Shown here piece by piece: positions 25,076 to 34,882 of a DNA stretch of 64,000 nt. This DNA comes from Cherax quadricarinatus (taxonomy: Eukaryota; Arthropoda; Malacostraca; Decapoda; Parastacidae): positions 26,443,626-26,507,625 of the forward strand of contig NC_091303.1 in the NCBI RefSeq assembly GCF_038502225.1. Reading direction: 5' to 3'. A program made the translations under genes and the position numbers. Numbering within the stretch: position 1 is the stretch's first letter; each line of letters opens with the position of its first letter. Below the pieces are notes generated by a model. It was not told the DNA's origin and searched no databases. It saw only the letters and a program-made list of their open reading frames with translations.

Positions 25076-25670
25076 AGGTAAGACACATATGCAACAGTTA
25101 GGTATCTTTATTTCGAAACGTTTCGCCTACACAGTAGGCTTCTTCAGTCGAGTAGAGAAAAGTTGATAGAAGCAGAAGACACTTGAAGACGATGTAATCA
25201 GTCCATCACCCGTGAAGTTTTGAGGTGGTCAGTCCCTCAGTCTGGAGAAGAGTATTGTTCCATAGTCTGAAACAATATGGAGTTGAAGTGACAGGATGGA
25301 GCCTTATATACCACCAGGAGGTGAGATGTAGGCCACTAGTAGAGGTAAGAATGTAGTCGTTGGGAGGTCAGGTCCCTCTCAAATCAAGCCATTCTCACTA
25401 GTAGAAGTAGTCCAAGTTGATTCCATGTCTGTACCAAGATACCCTTGTGTTGCAGTGTCTGACAGAGTGAACATTAAAATGGTATAAAATACCGACAGGT
25501 TGTTAGGTAAGACACATATGCTCCATCCTATCACTTCAACTCCATATTGTTTCAGACTATGGGACAATACTCTTCTCCAGACTGAGGGACTGACCACCTC
25601 AAAACTTCAAGGGTGATGGACTGATTACATCGTCTTCAAGTATCTTCTGCGTTACAATCAACACAACATC
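25074..25670 (-). mobile_element. Hammerhead-family-2 fold-back element, copy B
   Basis: 25074-25330 is one arm: gtaagacacatatgcaac, the hammerhead at 25113-25151, then cagtctggagaagagtattg. Part of it recurs inverted at about 25520-25640. The signature ggtataaaataccgacagg lies at about 25483. Read on the minus strand, a TATATAAGG box (25299-25307) lies about 150 bp upstream of the ribozyme motif. No coding frame. This is the best-preserved family-2 copy. Confidence 0.7.
25113..25151 (-). ncRNA. Hammerhead-like motif (family 2, copy B), core intact
   Basis: Minus strand, in order: stem I strand TCGA (25148-25151), CTGAAGA (25141-25147), one extra A, stem II GCCTAC-TGT-GTAGGC (25125-25139), GAA, ACGT as a self-complementary stem III, U17, then TCGA (25113-25116) closing stem I. 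Predicted cleavage is between 25117 and 25116. Core bases match the hammerhead consensus apart from the extra base after CTGAAGA. A zero-loop palindromic stem III implies dimeric action. Not tested. Confidence 0.6.
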
Positions 25671-25842
25671 AGGAGTTTGCTAAATTGCAGAAAAGAGGAG
25701 GATGTCCAAGCAAGTACGTTCCCACAGGACCGTCTTCACTGGAGTGAGGGAGGGAGAGAGGAGGGTACAAGTGCCCCCAGGCACAACAGTGCCCACAGCC
25801 AGAAGGATGTATATTATAGTGCAGTTTCTGATGGTTGAAGTT
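25671..25842. other. Unique sequence before the 29-bp array
   Basis: No motif recognised. An open plus-strand frame continues into the tandem array but is carried mostly by the repeats. Confidence 0.5.
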
Positions 25843-25948
25843 ATGCACCCTCCCTGCCCTCCTACAGGTTATGCACCGTCCCTGCCCTCCTACAAGTTAT
25901 GTACCGTCCCTGCCCTCCTACAAGTTATATACCGTCCCTGCCCTCCTG
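25843..25948. repeat. Divergent 29-bp tandem repeats leading into the main array
   Basis: About 3.6 copies of ccctgccctcctacaagtta plus a variable tgyaccgtc end. Same 29-bp period as the array that follows, and the words ctgcyc and aagttatg align in phase, so both probably derive from one ancestral unit. Confidence 0.8.
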
Positions 25949-28900
25949 GAAGTTATGGAACTTCTCTGCTCATCATGGAAGTTATGGAACTTCTCTGCTC
26001 ATCATGGAAGTTATGGAACTTTTCTGCTCATCATGGAAGTTATGGAACTTTTCTGCTCATCATGGAAGTTATGGAACTTCTCTGCTCATCATGGAAGTTA
26101 TGGAACTTTTCTGCTCATCATGGAAGCTATGGAACTTTTCTGCTCATCATGGAAGTTATGGAGCTTTTCTGCTCATTATGGAAGTTATGGAACTTCTCTG
26201 CTCATCATGGAAGTTATGGAACTTTTCTGCTCATCATGGAAGTTATGGAACTTCTCTGCTCATCATGGAAGTTATGGAACTTCTCTGCTCATCATGGAAG
26301 TTATGGAACTTTTCTGCTGATCATGGAAGTTATGGAACTTCTCTGCTCATCATGGAAGTTATGGAACTTTTCTGCTCATCATGGAAGTTATGGAACTTCT
26401 CTGCTCATCATGGAAGTTATGGAACTTTTCTGCTCATCATGGAAGTTATGGAACTTTTCTGCTCATCATGGAAGTTATGGAACTTCTCTGCTCATCATGG
26501 AAGTTATGGAACTTCTCTGCTCATCATGGAAGTTATGGAACTTTTCTGCTCATCATGGAAGTTATGGAACTTTTCTGCTCATCATGGAAGTTATGGAACT
26601 TCTCTGCTCATCATGGAAGTTATGGAACTTCTCTGCTCATCATGGATATTATGGAACTTCTCTGCTCTTTATGGAAGTTATGGAACTTTTCTGCTGATCA
26701 TGGAAGTTATGGAACTTTTCTGCTCATCATGGAAGTTATGGAACTTTTCTGCTCATCATGGAAGTTATGGAACTTCTCTGCTCATCATGGAAGTTATGGA
26801 ACTTTTCTGCTCATCATGGAAGTTATGGAACTTTTCTGCTGATCATGGAAGTTATGGAACTTTTCTGCTCATCATGGAAGTTATGGAACTTTTCTGCTCA
26901 TCATGGAAGTTATGGAACTTCTCTGCTCATCATGGAAGTTATGGAACTTCTCTGCTCATCATGGAAGTTATGGAACTTCTCTGCTCATCATGGAAGTTAT
27001 GGAACTTCTCTGCTCATCATGGATATTATGGAACTTCTCTGCTCATCATGGAAGTTATGGAACTTCTCTGCTCATCATGGAAGTTATGGAACTTCTCTGC
27101 TCATCATGGAAGTTATGGAACTTTTCTGCTCATCATGGAAGTTATGGAACTTTTCTGCTCATCATGGAAGTTATGGAACTTCTCTGCTCATCATGGAAGT
27201 TATGGAACTTTTCTGCTCATCATGGAAGTTATGGAACTTTTCTGCTCATCATGGAAGTTATGGAACTTCTCTGCTCATCATGGAAGTTATGGAACTTTTC
27301 TGCTCATCATGGAAGTTATGGAACTTTTCTGCTCATCATGGAAGTTATGGAACTTTTCTGCTCATCATGGAAGTTATGGAACTTCTCTGCTCATCATGGA
27401 TATTATGGAACTTCTCTGCTCTTCATGGAAGTTATGGAACTTCTCTGCTCTTCATGGAAGTTATGGAACTTCTCTGCTCATCATGGATATTATGGAACTT
27501 CTCTGCTCTTCATGGAAGTTATGGAACTTCTCTGCTCTTCATGGAAGTTATGGAACTTTTCTGCTCATCATGGAAGTTATGGAACTTCTCTGCTCATCAT
27601 GGAAGTTATGGAACTTTTCTGCTCTTCATGGAAGTTATGGAACTTCTCTGCTCATCATGGATATTATGGAACTTCTCTGCTCATCATGGAAGTTATGGAA
27701 CTTTTCTGCTCTTCATGGAAGTTATGGAACTTCTCTGCTCTTCGTGGAAGTTATGGAACTTCTCTGCTCATCATGGAAGTTATGGAACTTCTCTGCTCAT
27801 CATGGAAGTTATGGAACTTTTCTGCTCTTCATGGAAGTTATGGAACTTTTCTGCTCTTCATGGAAGTTATGGAACTTCTCTGCTCATCATGGAAGTTATG
27901 GAACTTCTCTGCTCATCATGGAAGTTATGGAACTTTTCTGCTCATCATGGAAGTTATGGAACTTCTCTGCTCATCATGGAAGTTATGGAACTTTTCTGCT
28001 CTTCATGGAAGTTATGGAACTTCTCTGCTCATCATGGAAGTTATGGAACTTCTCTGCTCATCATGGAAGTTATGGAACTTTTCTGCTCATCATGGAAGTT
28101 ATGGAACTTCTCTGCTCATCATGGAAGTTATGGAACTTTTCTGCTCATCATGGAAGTTATGGAACTTCTCTGCTCATCATGGAAGTTATGGAACTTCTCT
28201 GCTCATCATGGAAGTTATGGAACTTCTCTGCTCATCATGGAAGTTATGGAACTTTTCTGCTCTTCATGGAAGTTATGGAACTTCTCTGCTCATCATGGAA
28301 GTTATGGAACTTTTCTGCTCATCATGGAAGTTATGGAACTTCTCTGCTCATCATGGAAGTTATGGAACTTTTCTGCTCTTCATGGAAGTTATGGAACTTC
28401 TCTGCTCATGGAAGTTATGGAACTTTTCTGCTCTTCATGGAAGTTATGGAACTTCTCTGCTCATCATGGAAGTTATGGAACTTATCTGCTCATCATGGAA
28501 GTTATGGAACTTCTCTGCTCATCATGGAAGTTATGGAACATGGAAGTTATTTCTCTGCTCATCATGGAAGTTATGGAACTTCTCTGCTCACTTTTCTGCT
28601 CATCATGGAAGTTATGGAACTTCTCTGCTCATCATGGAAGTTATGGAACTTCTCTGCTCATCATGGAAGTTATGGAACTTCTCTGCTCATCATGGAAGTT
28701 ATGGAACTTTTCTGCTCTTCATGGAAGTTATGGAACTTCTCTGCTCATCATGGAAGTTATGGAACTTCTCTGCTCATCATGGATATTATGGAACTTCTCT
28801 GCTCATCATGGAAGTTATGGAACTTCTCTGCTCATCATGGAAGTTATGGAACTTTTCTGCTCTTCATGGAAGTTATGGAACTTCTCTGCTCATCATGGAT

Positions 28901-29992
28901 ATTATGGAACTTCTCTGCTCATCATGGAAGTTATGGAACTTTTCTGCTCTTCATGGAAGTTATGGAACTTCTCTGCTCATCATGGAAGTTATGGAACTTC
29001 TCTGCTCATCATGGATATTATGGAACTTCTCTGCTCATCATGGAAGTTATGGAACTTTTCTGCTCTTCATGGAAGTTATGGAACTTCTCTGCTCTTCATG
29101 GAAGTTATGGAACTTCTCTGCTCATCATGGAAGTTATGGAACTTCTCTGCTCATCGTGGAAGTTATGGAACTTCTCTGCTCATCATGGAAGTTATGGAAC
29201 TTCTCTGCTCTTCATGGAAGTTATGGAACTTCTCTGCTCATCATGGAAGTTATGGAACTTTTCTGCTCATCATGGAAGTTATGGAACTTCTCTGCTCATC
29301 ATGGAAGTTATGGAACTTTTCTGCTCATCATGGAAGTTATGGAACTTCTCTGCTGATCATGGAAGTTATGGAACTTTTCTGCTCTTCATGGAAGTTATGG
29401 AACTTTTCTGCTCATCATGGAAGTTATGGAACTTTTCTGCTCATCATGGAAGTTATGGAACTTCTCTGCTCTTCATGGAAGTTATGGAACTTCTCTGCTC
29501 ATCATGGAAGTTATGGAACTTCTCTGCTCATCATGGAAGTTATGGAACTTCTCTGCTCATCATGGAAGTTATGGAACTTCTCTGCTCATCATGGAAGTTA
29601 TGGAACTTCTCTGCTCTTCATGGAAGTTATGGAACTTCTCTGCTCATCATGGAAGTTATGGAACTTTTCTGCTCATCATGGAAGTTATGGAACTTCTCTG
29701 CTCTTCATGGAAGTTATGGAACTTCTCTGCTCATCATGGAAGTTATGGAACTTTTCTGCTCATCATGGAAGTTATGGAACTTCTCTGCTCTTCATGGAAG
29801 TTATGGAACTTTTCTGCTCATCATGGAAGTTATGGAACTTCTCTGCTCATCATGGAAGTTATGGAACTTCTCTGCTCTTCATGGAAGTTATGGAACTTTT
29901 CTGCTCATCATGGAAGTTATGGAACTTCTCTGCTCATCATGGAAGTTATGGAACTTTTCTGCTCTTCATGGAAGTTATGGAACTTCTCTGCT
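25949..29992. repeat. Minisatellite, 29-bp unit, about 139 copies
   Basis: The unit is gaagttatggaacttctctg followed by ctcatcatg. Common variants are cttttctg, ctcttcatg, ctgatcatg and gatattatgg. No plus-strand frame contains a stop, so all three are open for hundreds of codons and encode the same 29-residue repeat in different registers. A local rearrangement occurs at about 28535-28600. It is unlikely to be a gene: there is no conserved non-repeat domain and no frame preference. Confidence 0.95.
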
Positions 29993-30004
29993 CCTGTGAT
30001 GTAA

Positions 30005-30180
30005 ATGGTTTAGAAAACCGACAAGTTGAAGAATGGGACACTTGTGCACCGTTTGAGAATCTTTATTCTGGAAACGTTTCACCAACCAGTGACTTCTTCA
30101 GTCCAATACAGAGAGAACGGTGGAAAATGAGGAGTTTCAGGTAATCAGTTCCTCAGCCTGGCGTCGATGTGTTCAATTCA
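30005..30180 (-). mobile_element. Hammerhead-family-2 element, copy C
   Basis: On the plus strand it begins ggtttagaaaaccgacaag, related to the ggtataaaataccgacaag signature, then tttattctggaaacg and gacttcttcagtccaatac. It holds the hammerhead motif at 30068-30106. A single arm only; no inverted partner seen. Confidence 0.65.
30068..30106 (-). ncRNA. Hammerhead-like motif (family 2, copy C)
   Basis: Minus strand: stem I TTGGA (30102-30106), CTGAAGA (30095-30101), extra A, weakened stem II (GTCA/TTGGT where GCCA/TTGGC would pair), GAA, ACGT palindrome, U17, then TCCAG (30068-30072) pairing with TTGGA. Stem I differs at several bases from copies A and B yet still pairs. Two C-to-T-type changes weaken stem II. 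Confidence 0.55.
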
Positions 30181-30199
30181 TCAGTCTTGATTAATGGAT

Positions 30200-30740
30200 T
30201 TGTGACTTGTTGCAGCTTTAATATTGTGAGTTAGTTGTGACTTGTTACAGCCTTAATATTGTGGGTTAGTTGTGACTTGTTGCAGCCTTAATATTGTGAG
30301 TTAGTTGTGACTTGTTGCAACTTTAATATTGTGGGTTAGTTGTGACCTGTTGCAACTTTAATATTGTGGGTTAGTTGTGACCTGTTGCAACTTTAATATT
30401 GTGGGTTAGTTGTGACTTGTTGCAGCTTTAATATTGTGGGTTAGTTGTGACTTGTTGCAGCTTTAATATTGTGAGTTAGTTGTGACTTGTTGCAACTTTA
30501 ATATTGTGGGTTAGTTGTGACCTGTTGCAACTTTAATATTGTGGGTTAGTTGTGACCTGTTGCAACTTTAATATTGTGGGTTAGTTGTGACTTGTTGCAG
30601 CTTTAATATTGTGGGTTAGTTGTGACTTGTTACAGCCTTAATATTGTGGGTTAGTTGTGACTTGTTGCAGCCTTAATGTTGTAGGTTAGTTGTGACTTGT
30701 TGCAGCCTTAATGTTGTGGGTTAGTTGTGACTTGTTGTAG
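30200..30740. repeat. Minisatellite, 35-bp unit, about 15 copies
   Basis: Unit ttgtgacttgttgcagcttt followed by aatattgtgggttag. Copies decay progressively to the right (30690-30780). Non-coding. Confidence 0.9.
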
Positions 30741-31929
30741 CCACAATATTGAGGATTAATTGTGATTTGTTAAAGCCAAGGTATTGAGAGTTATATATGA
30801 TTTAGTCAAGCCACGGTACAAGGAATTAGTTGTGACTTGCTTAAACAAACAAAGAATTTTACTTCTATAAAGTGGAGTATAATATCCAAATGATATTCTA
30901 GCAATTGACCTGAATAATGTATTTTATAGAAAACCCTTTCTTATGAAGAACATTTTGTTCAGCTTAAAGATTAACTTATAATTGCTAGACAGTGAGATAG
31001 ATATAATAGTTTACTAGAATGCTATACAGTAATTTGCTATATTTAATATTTAAGTCTCAAGACAGTTTGCTACATGAGATCTTATGTAACAATTTGGTAC
31101 AACATTTATGTCGGAAACACTGAGATAGAAGATACTTGTATATTTAGTTAATACATATGTTGAAACAGGTTGGTAATAGTGTGGATAATAGTGTCAGTAA
31201 TAATATAACCGGGATCAACAGTGTTGCTGTTGATATATCGAGTCTGAACATAATTTGCCTAAGAAAGTTTAAATCAGATTTAGGAGGTGTTTTTTTTTTT
31301 ATTTTATTATTGAAATAGGCGACTTTTATTTTGACCTATTCTCATCAATTTATGACTTACTGACACTTAACAAATTATTCACCCTTACTGAGTCCTCTTA
31401 TCACGAAATTTGTTATAGGCCTGAGGAAAACTGTTGTGTAGCAATGACGCCACTTATGGTTTGGTGTGTAAGAAGCAGTGCAGCGTATCCTGCTTCATTA
31501 GTCTTGCCAGTCAACTCTGCAGTCACGGTGAAAGTCGAACAGTCAGTGAGGTATAACCTTACTCACGGTGTGTTGCAACCTGTCCTTCCATGTGCATGTG
31601 ACACACAATAACACTTTCATAACAGCGAACAAATTACATAGCTCAAGTCTCGATCACGCACAAACGTGGATAGTAGCCCAGTGAAAGCGGCCCACAACCG
31701 CAGGACCAGTTTTCAGTCCTGGGAGAGTAAGGACGGTGGGCAAGTCTCCATAAGTTTCCATACACCTGGTGACCTTCTTCACCTACCAGTAAAGAGGTAC
31801 CTGGGTGTTAGTCTGTTGTTGGTTGCATTCTGAGGGATGTGTATCTAAGATAGAGCTGAGTTGTGTCAGCTGAGACAAACACGCACTTCATACCAAGAAA
31901 AAAGGGAAACATCGAAGACAAAAAGCCAT
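30741..31929. other. AT-rich unique sequence with one probable dispersed repeat
   Basis: No gene is seen. The segment 31680-31870 (aaagcggcccacaaccgcag, cagtaaagaggtacctgggt, gttagtctgttg) resembles a dispersed repeat I associate with decapod genomes, which is not verified. A poly-T run lies near 31290. Confidence 0.4.
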
Positions 31930-31959
31930 TGGTTCAACCAGAGATGCAGAGTGGGGGGG

Positions 31960-32700
31960 GGGGGGAAGGAAGCATAAAAGCATGAAAAAACTACTGGAAG
32001 CAAAAGACAGAAGAGAATAATGAAGTGAGCAGATTAGTCAGAAATGAATATGTAAGGATAGAGACTGAGCGACAATGCGAGAACAACATAACTGTCGGGC
32101 CAAATTTGAAACAAAACTGCTTCACAGTTACGTCAGTGCCAACCATATAACTAGAAGCTCACATCAACCGAATAACCTCTGCAGCTAATTCTCGCCTGGC
32201 AAATCTACCGTCGAGTGGCCTTCAGGAATCTCAACAGTCATTCCGGGCCCTTTATACAACATATATCAGGTCCATCTTGGAATACGCAGCACCCACTCCT
32301 GAAGAAGCATGTTAAGAAAGTGAAGAAAGTGCAGAAGTACGCAACGAAACTAGTTCCAGTGCTAAGAGTATGAACTACGACAAGAGGCTAAAGGAGTTTA
32401 ATCTAACGACAATGGATAACAGAAGGGCCAAGGGAGACATAGTAACAACATACAAAATACTCAGGAATTGATAGAGTCGACAAAGACAGGCTGTTTGAGA
32501 AGTGGGAAACAGGTACTCGGGAACACAGCTGGACGTTCAAGACACAAATGAATCGTTGGGATGTTACAAGTATGTGTATGATCTCAGGGTGGTCGGGAAG
32601 TGCGATGACCTCACCGAAGAAGTAGTGGAGGCAGATTCCATACATAGTTTTAAGAGTAGGTACGAGGCTAGGAGAAAATGAATCTGGCAAGCGGCAAGTT
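31960..32700 (+). pseudogene. CR1-like LINE pseudogene with internal deletion
   Basis: Translated on the plus strand, about 32010-32090 gives fragments like RNEYVRIETERQCENN, matching the linker after the endonuclease in the CR1-like copies at 35-38 and 60-63 kb. It then jumps at about 32140 to EAHINRIT, SRLANLP and ILEYAAP, and to the C-terminal tail (KVQKYATKLVPVL, then RRAKGDIVTTYKILR). The reverse transcriptase core is missing between them. Several frameshifts and stops follow. It is clearly an old, dead copy. Confidence 0.7.
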
Positions 32701-32824
32701 TAGAGGCGGACCCAGGAGGTAGGACTCAACCCCTGAATTAAGACTGTATGGCTCCTAGTGATCACCAGGCAACAATTTTCTAATCAGTATAATAAGAATT
32801 GAGAGATATACATGTAGCTATGTC

Positions 32825-32826
<2 letters not shown>

Positions 32827-32896
<70 letters not shown>
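32827..32896. repeat. (TTA)n microsatellite
   Basis: About 23 uninterrupted TTA units. Confidence 0.95.
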
Positions 32897-32897
<1 letters not shown>

Positions 32898-33023
32898 TGG
32901 GAAATGCAAAAGCCGTAGCAGTTATACACCGCCTGGGGAATGTGTTTGATCTAAGAAGAGAATATCTTCAATTCTTTGGATCAAAAGCATCAGGTCAACC
33001 TCTTGAAAGTGGTATGTTACTTG

Positions 33024-34523
33024 AGAGTGTTGTGGTGATGGTGTTAAGTGTTGTGGTGATGGTGTTAAGTGTTGTGGTGGTGGTGTTAAGTGTTGTGGTG
33101 ATGGTGTTAAATGTTGTGGTGGTGGTGTTAAGTGTTGTGGTGGTGGTGTTAAGTGTTGTGGTGATGGTGTTAAGTGTTGTGGTGTTGGTGTTAAGTGTTG
33201 TGGTGGTGGTGTTAAGTGTTGTGGTGATGGTGTTAAGTGTTGTGGTGGTGGTGTTAAGTGTTGTGGTGATGGTGTTAAGTGTTGTGGTGTTGGTGTTAAG
33301 TGTTGTGGTGGTGGTGTTAAGTGTTGTGGTGATGGTGTTAAGTGTTGTGGTGGTGGTGTTAAGTGTTGTGGTGATGGTGTTAAGTGTTGTGGTGGTGGTG
33401 TTAAGTGTTGTGGTGGTGGTGTTAAGTGTTGTGGTGGTGGTGTTAAGTGTTGTGGTGATGGTGTTAAGTGTTGTGGTGATGGTGTTAAGTGTTGTGGTGA
33501 TGGTGTTAAGTGTTGTGGTGATGGTGTTAAGTGTTGTGGTGTTGGTGTTAAGTGTTGTGGTGGTGGTGTTAAGTGTTGTGGTGATGGTGTTAAGTGTTGT
33601 GGTGTTGGTGTTAAGTGTTGTGGTGGTGGTGTTAAGTGTTGTGGTGATGGTGTTAAGTGTTGTGGTGATGGTGTTAAGTGTTGTGGTGATGGTGTTAAGT
33701 GTTGTGGTGGTGGTGTTAAGTGTTGTGGTGGTGGTGTTAAGTGTTGTGGTGGTGGTGTTAAGTGTTGTGGTGGTGGTGTTAAGTGTTGTGGTGATGGTGT
33801 TAAGTGTTGTGGTGGTGGTGTTAAGTGTTGTGGTGGTGGTGTTAAGTGTTGTGGTGGTGGTGTTAAGTGTTGTGGTGATGGTGTTAAGTGTTGTGGTGGT
33901 GGTGTTAAGTGTTGTGGTGGTGGTGTTAAGTGTTGTGGTGGTGGTGTTAAGTGTTGTGGTGGTGGTGTTAAGTGTTGTGGTGGTGGTGTTAAGTGTTGTG
34001 GTGATGGTGTTAAGTGTTGTGGTGGTGGTGTTAAGTGTTGTGGTGATGGTGTTAAGTGTTGTGGTGGTGGTGTTAAGTGTTGTGGTGATGGTGTTAAGTG
34101 TTGTGGTGATGGTGTTAAGTGTTGTGGTGGTGGTGTTAAGTGTTGTGGTGGTGGTGTTAAGTGTTGTGGTGGTGGTGTTAAGTGTTGTGGTGGTGGTGTT
34201 AAGTGTTGTGGTGGTGGTGTTAAGTGTTGTGGTGGTGGTGTTAAGTGTTGTGGTGGTGGTGTTAAGTGTTGTGGTGGTGGTGTTAAGTGTTGTGGTGGTG
34301 GTGTTAAGTGTTGTGGTGGTGGTGTTAAGTGTTGTGGTGGTGGTGTTAAGTGTTGTGGTGGTGGTGTTAAGTGTTGTGGTGGTGGTGTTAAGTGTTGTGG
34401 TGTTGGTGTTAAGTGTTGGGGTGGTGGTGTTAAGTGTTGTGGTGGTGGTGTTAAGTGTTGTGGTGATGGTGTTAAGTGTTGTGGTGGTGGTGTTAAGTGT
34501 TGTGGTGGTGGTGTTAAGTGTTG
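33024..34523. repeat. Minisatellite, 21-bp unit, about 71 copies
   Basis: Unit tgttgtggtggtggtgttaag, with the third triplet varying among gtg, gat and gtt. The period is a multiple of three and stop-free in several frames, so frames of more than 500 codons run on both strands: valine-rich on plus, threonine- or proline-rich on minus. None has supporting non-repeat sequence. Confidence 0.95.
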
Positions 34524-34784
34524 CAACGACAAACACTTATGCTCATTAAGCCCAGGTGTTCTCTTAAGTTATTACCATTACTAATTTATTGTAAATTATT
34601 TACCTACTAATTTATTGCAAGTTATAACTCTACTAATTAAATGAACACTATTACAATTTTTTGTTTGTTTTCAAAGTTTCAAGTTTATCGACTACACTAG
34701 TTATTAGGACTGCATTTTACCTGTACCGTACCAGGTAAGAATAGTTTAATCCTTAATACTACTGTAAAGAAGATTAAGATGTAT

Positions 34785-34785
<1 letters not shown>

Positions 34786-34879
<94 letters not shown>
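34786..34879. repeat. (GT)n microsatellite at the 3' end of CR1 copy 1
   Basis: About 94 bp of GT. In the sense of the LINE (minus strand) it is an (AC)n tail directly after the terminal 14-bp direct repeats. Confidence 0.95.

Positions 34880-34882
<3 letters not shown>

Noticed and set aside
25899..29999. Frames of up to 1366 codons on the plus strand that look like a giant repetitive protein
   Set aside because: They arise from a stop-free 29-bp tandem repeat and are open in all three phases, with no conserved non-repeat domain or frame preference.
32922..34549. Valine-, threonine- and proline-rich proteins of more than 500 residues
   Set aside because: Translation of a 21-bp minisatellite in several frames.
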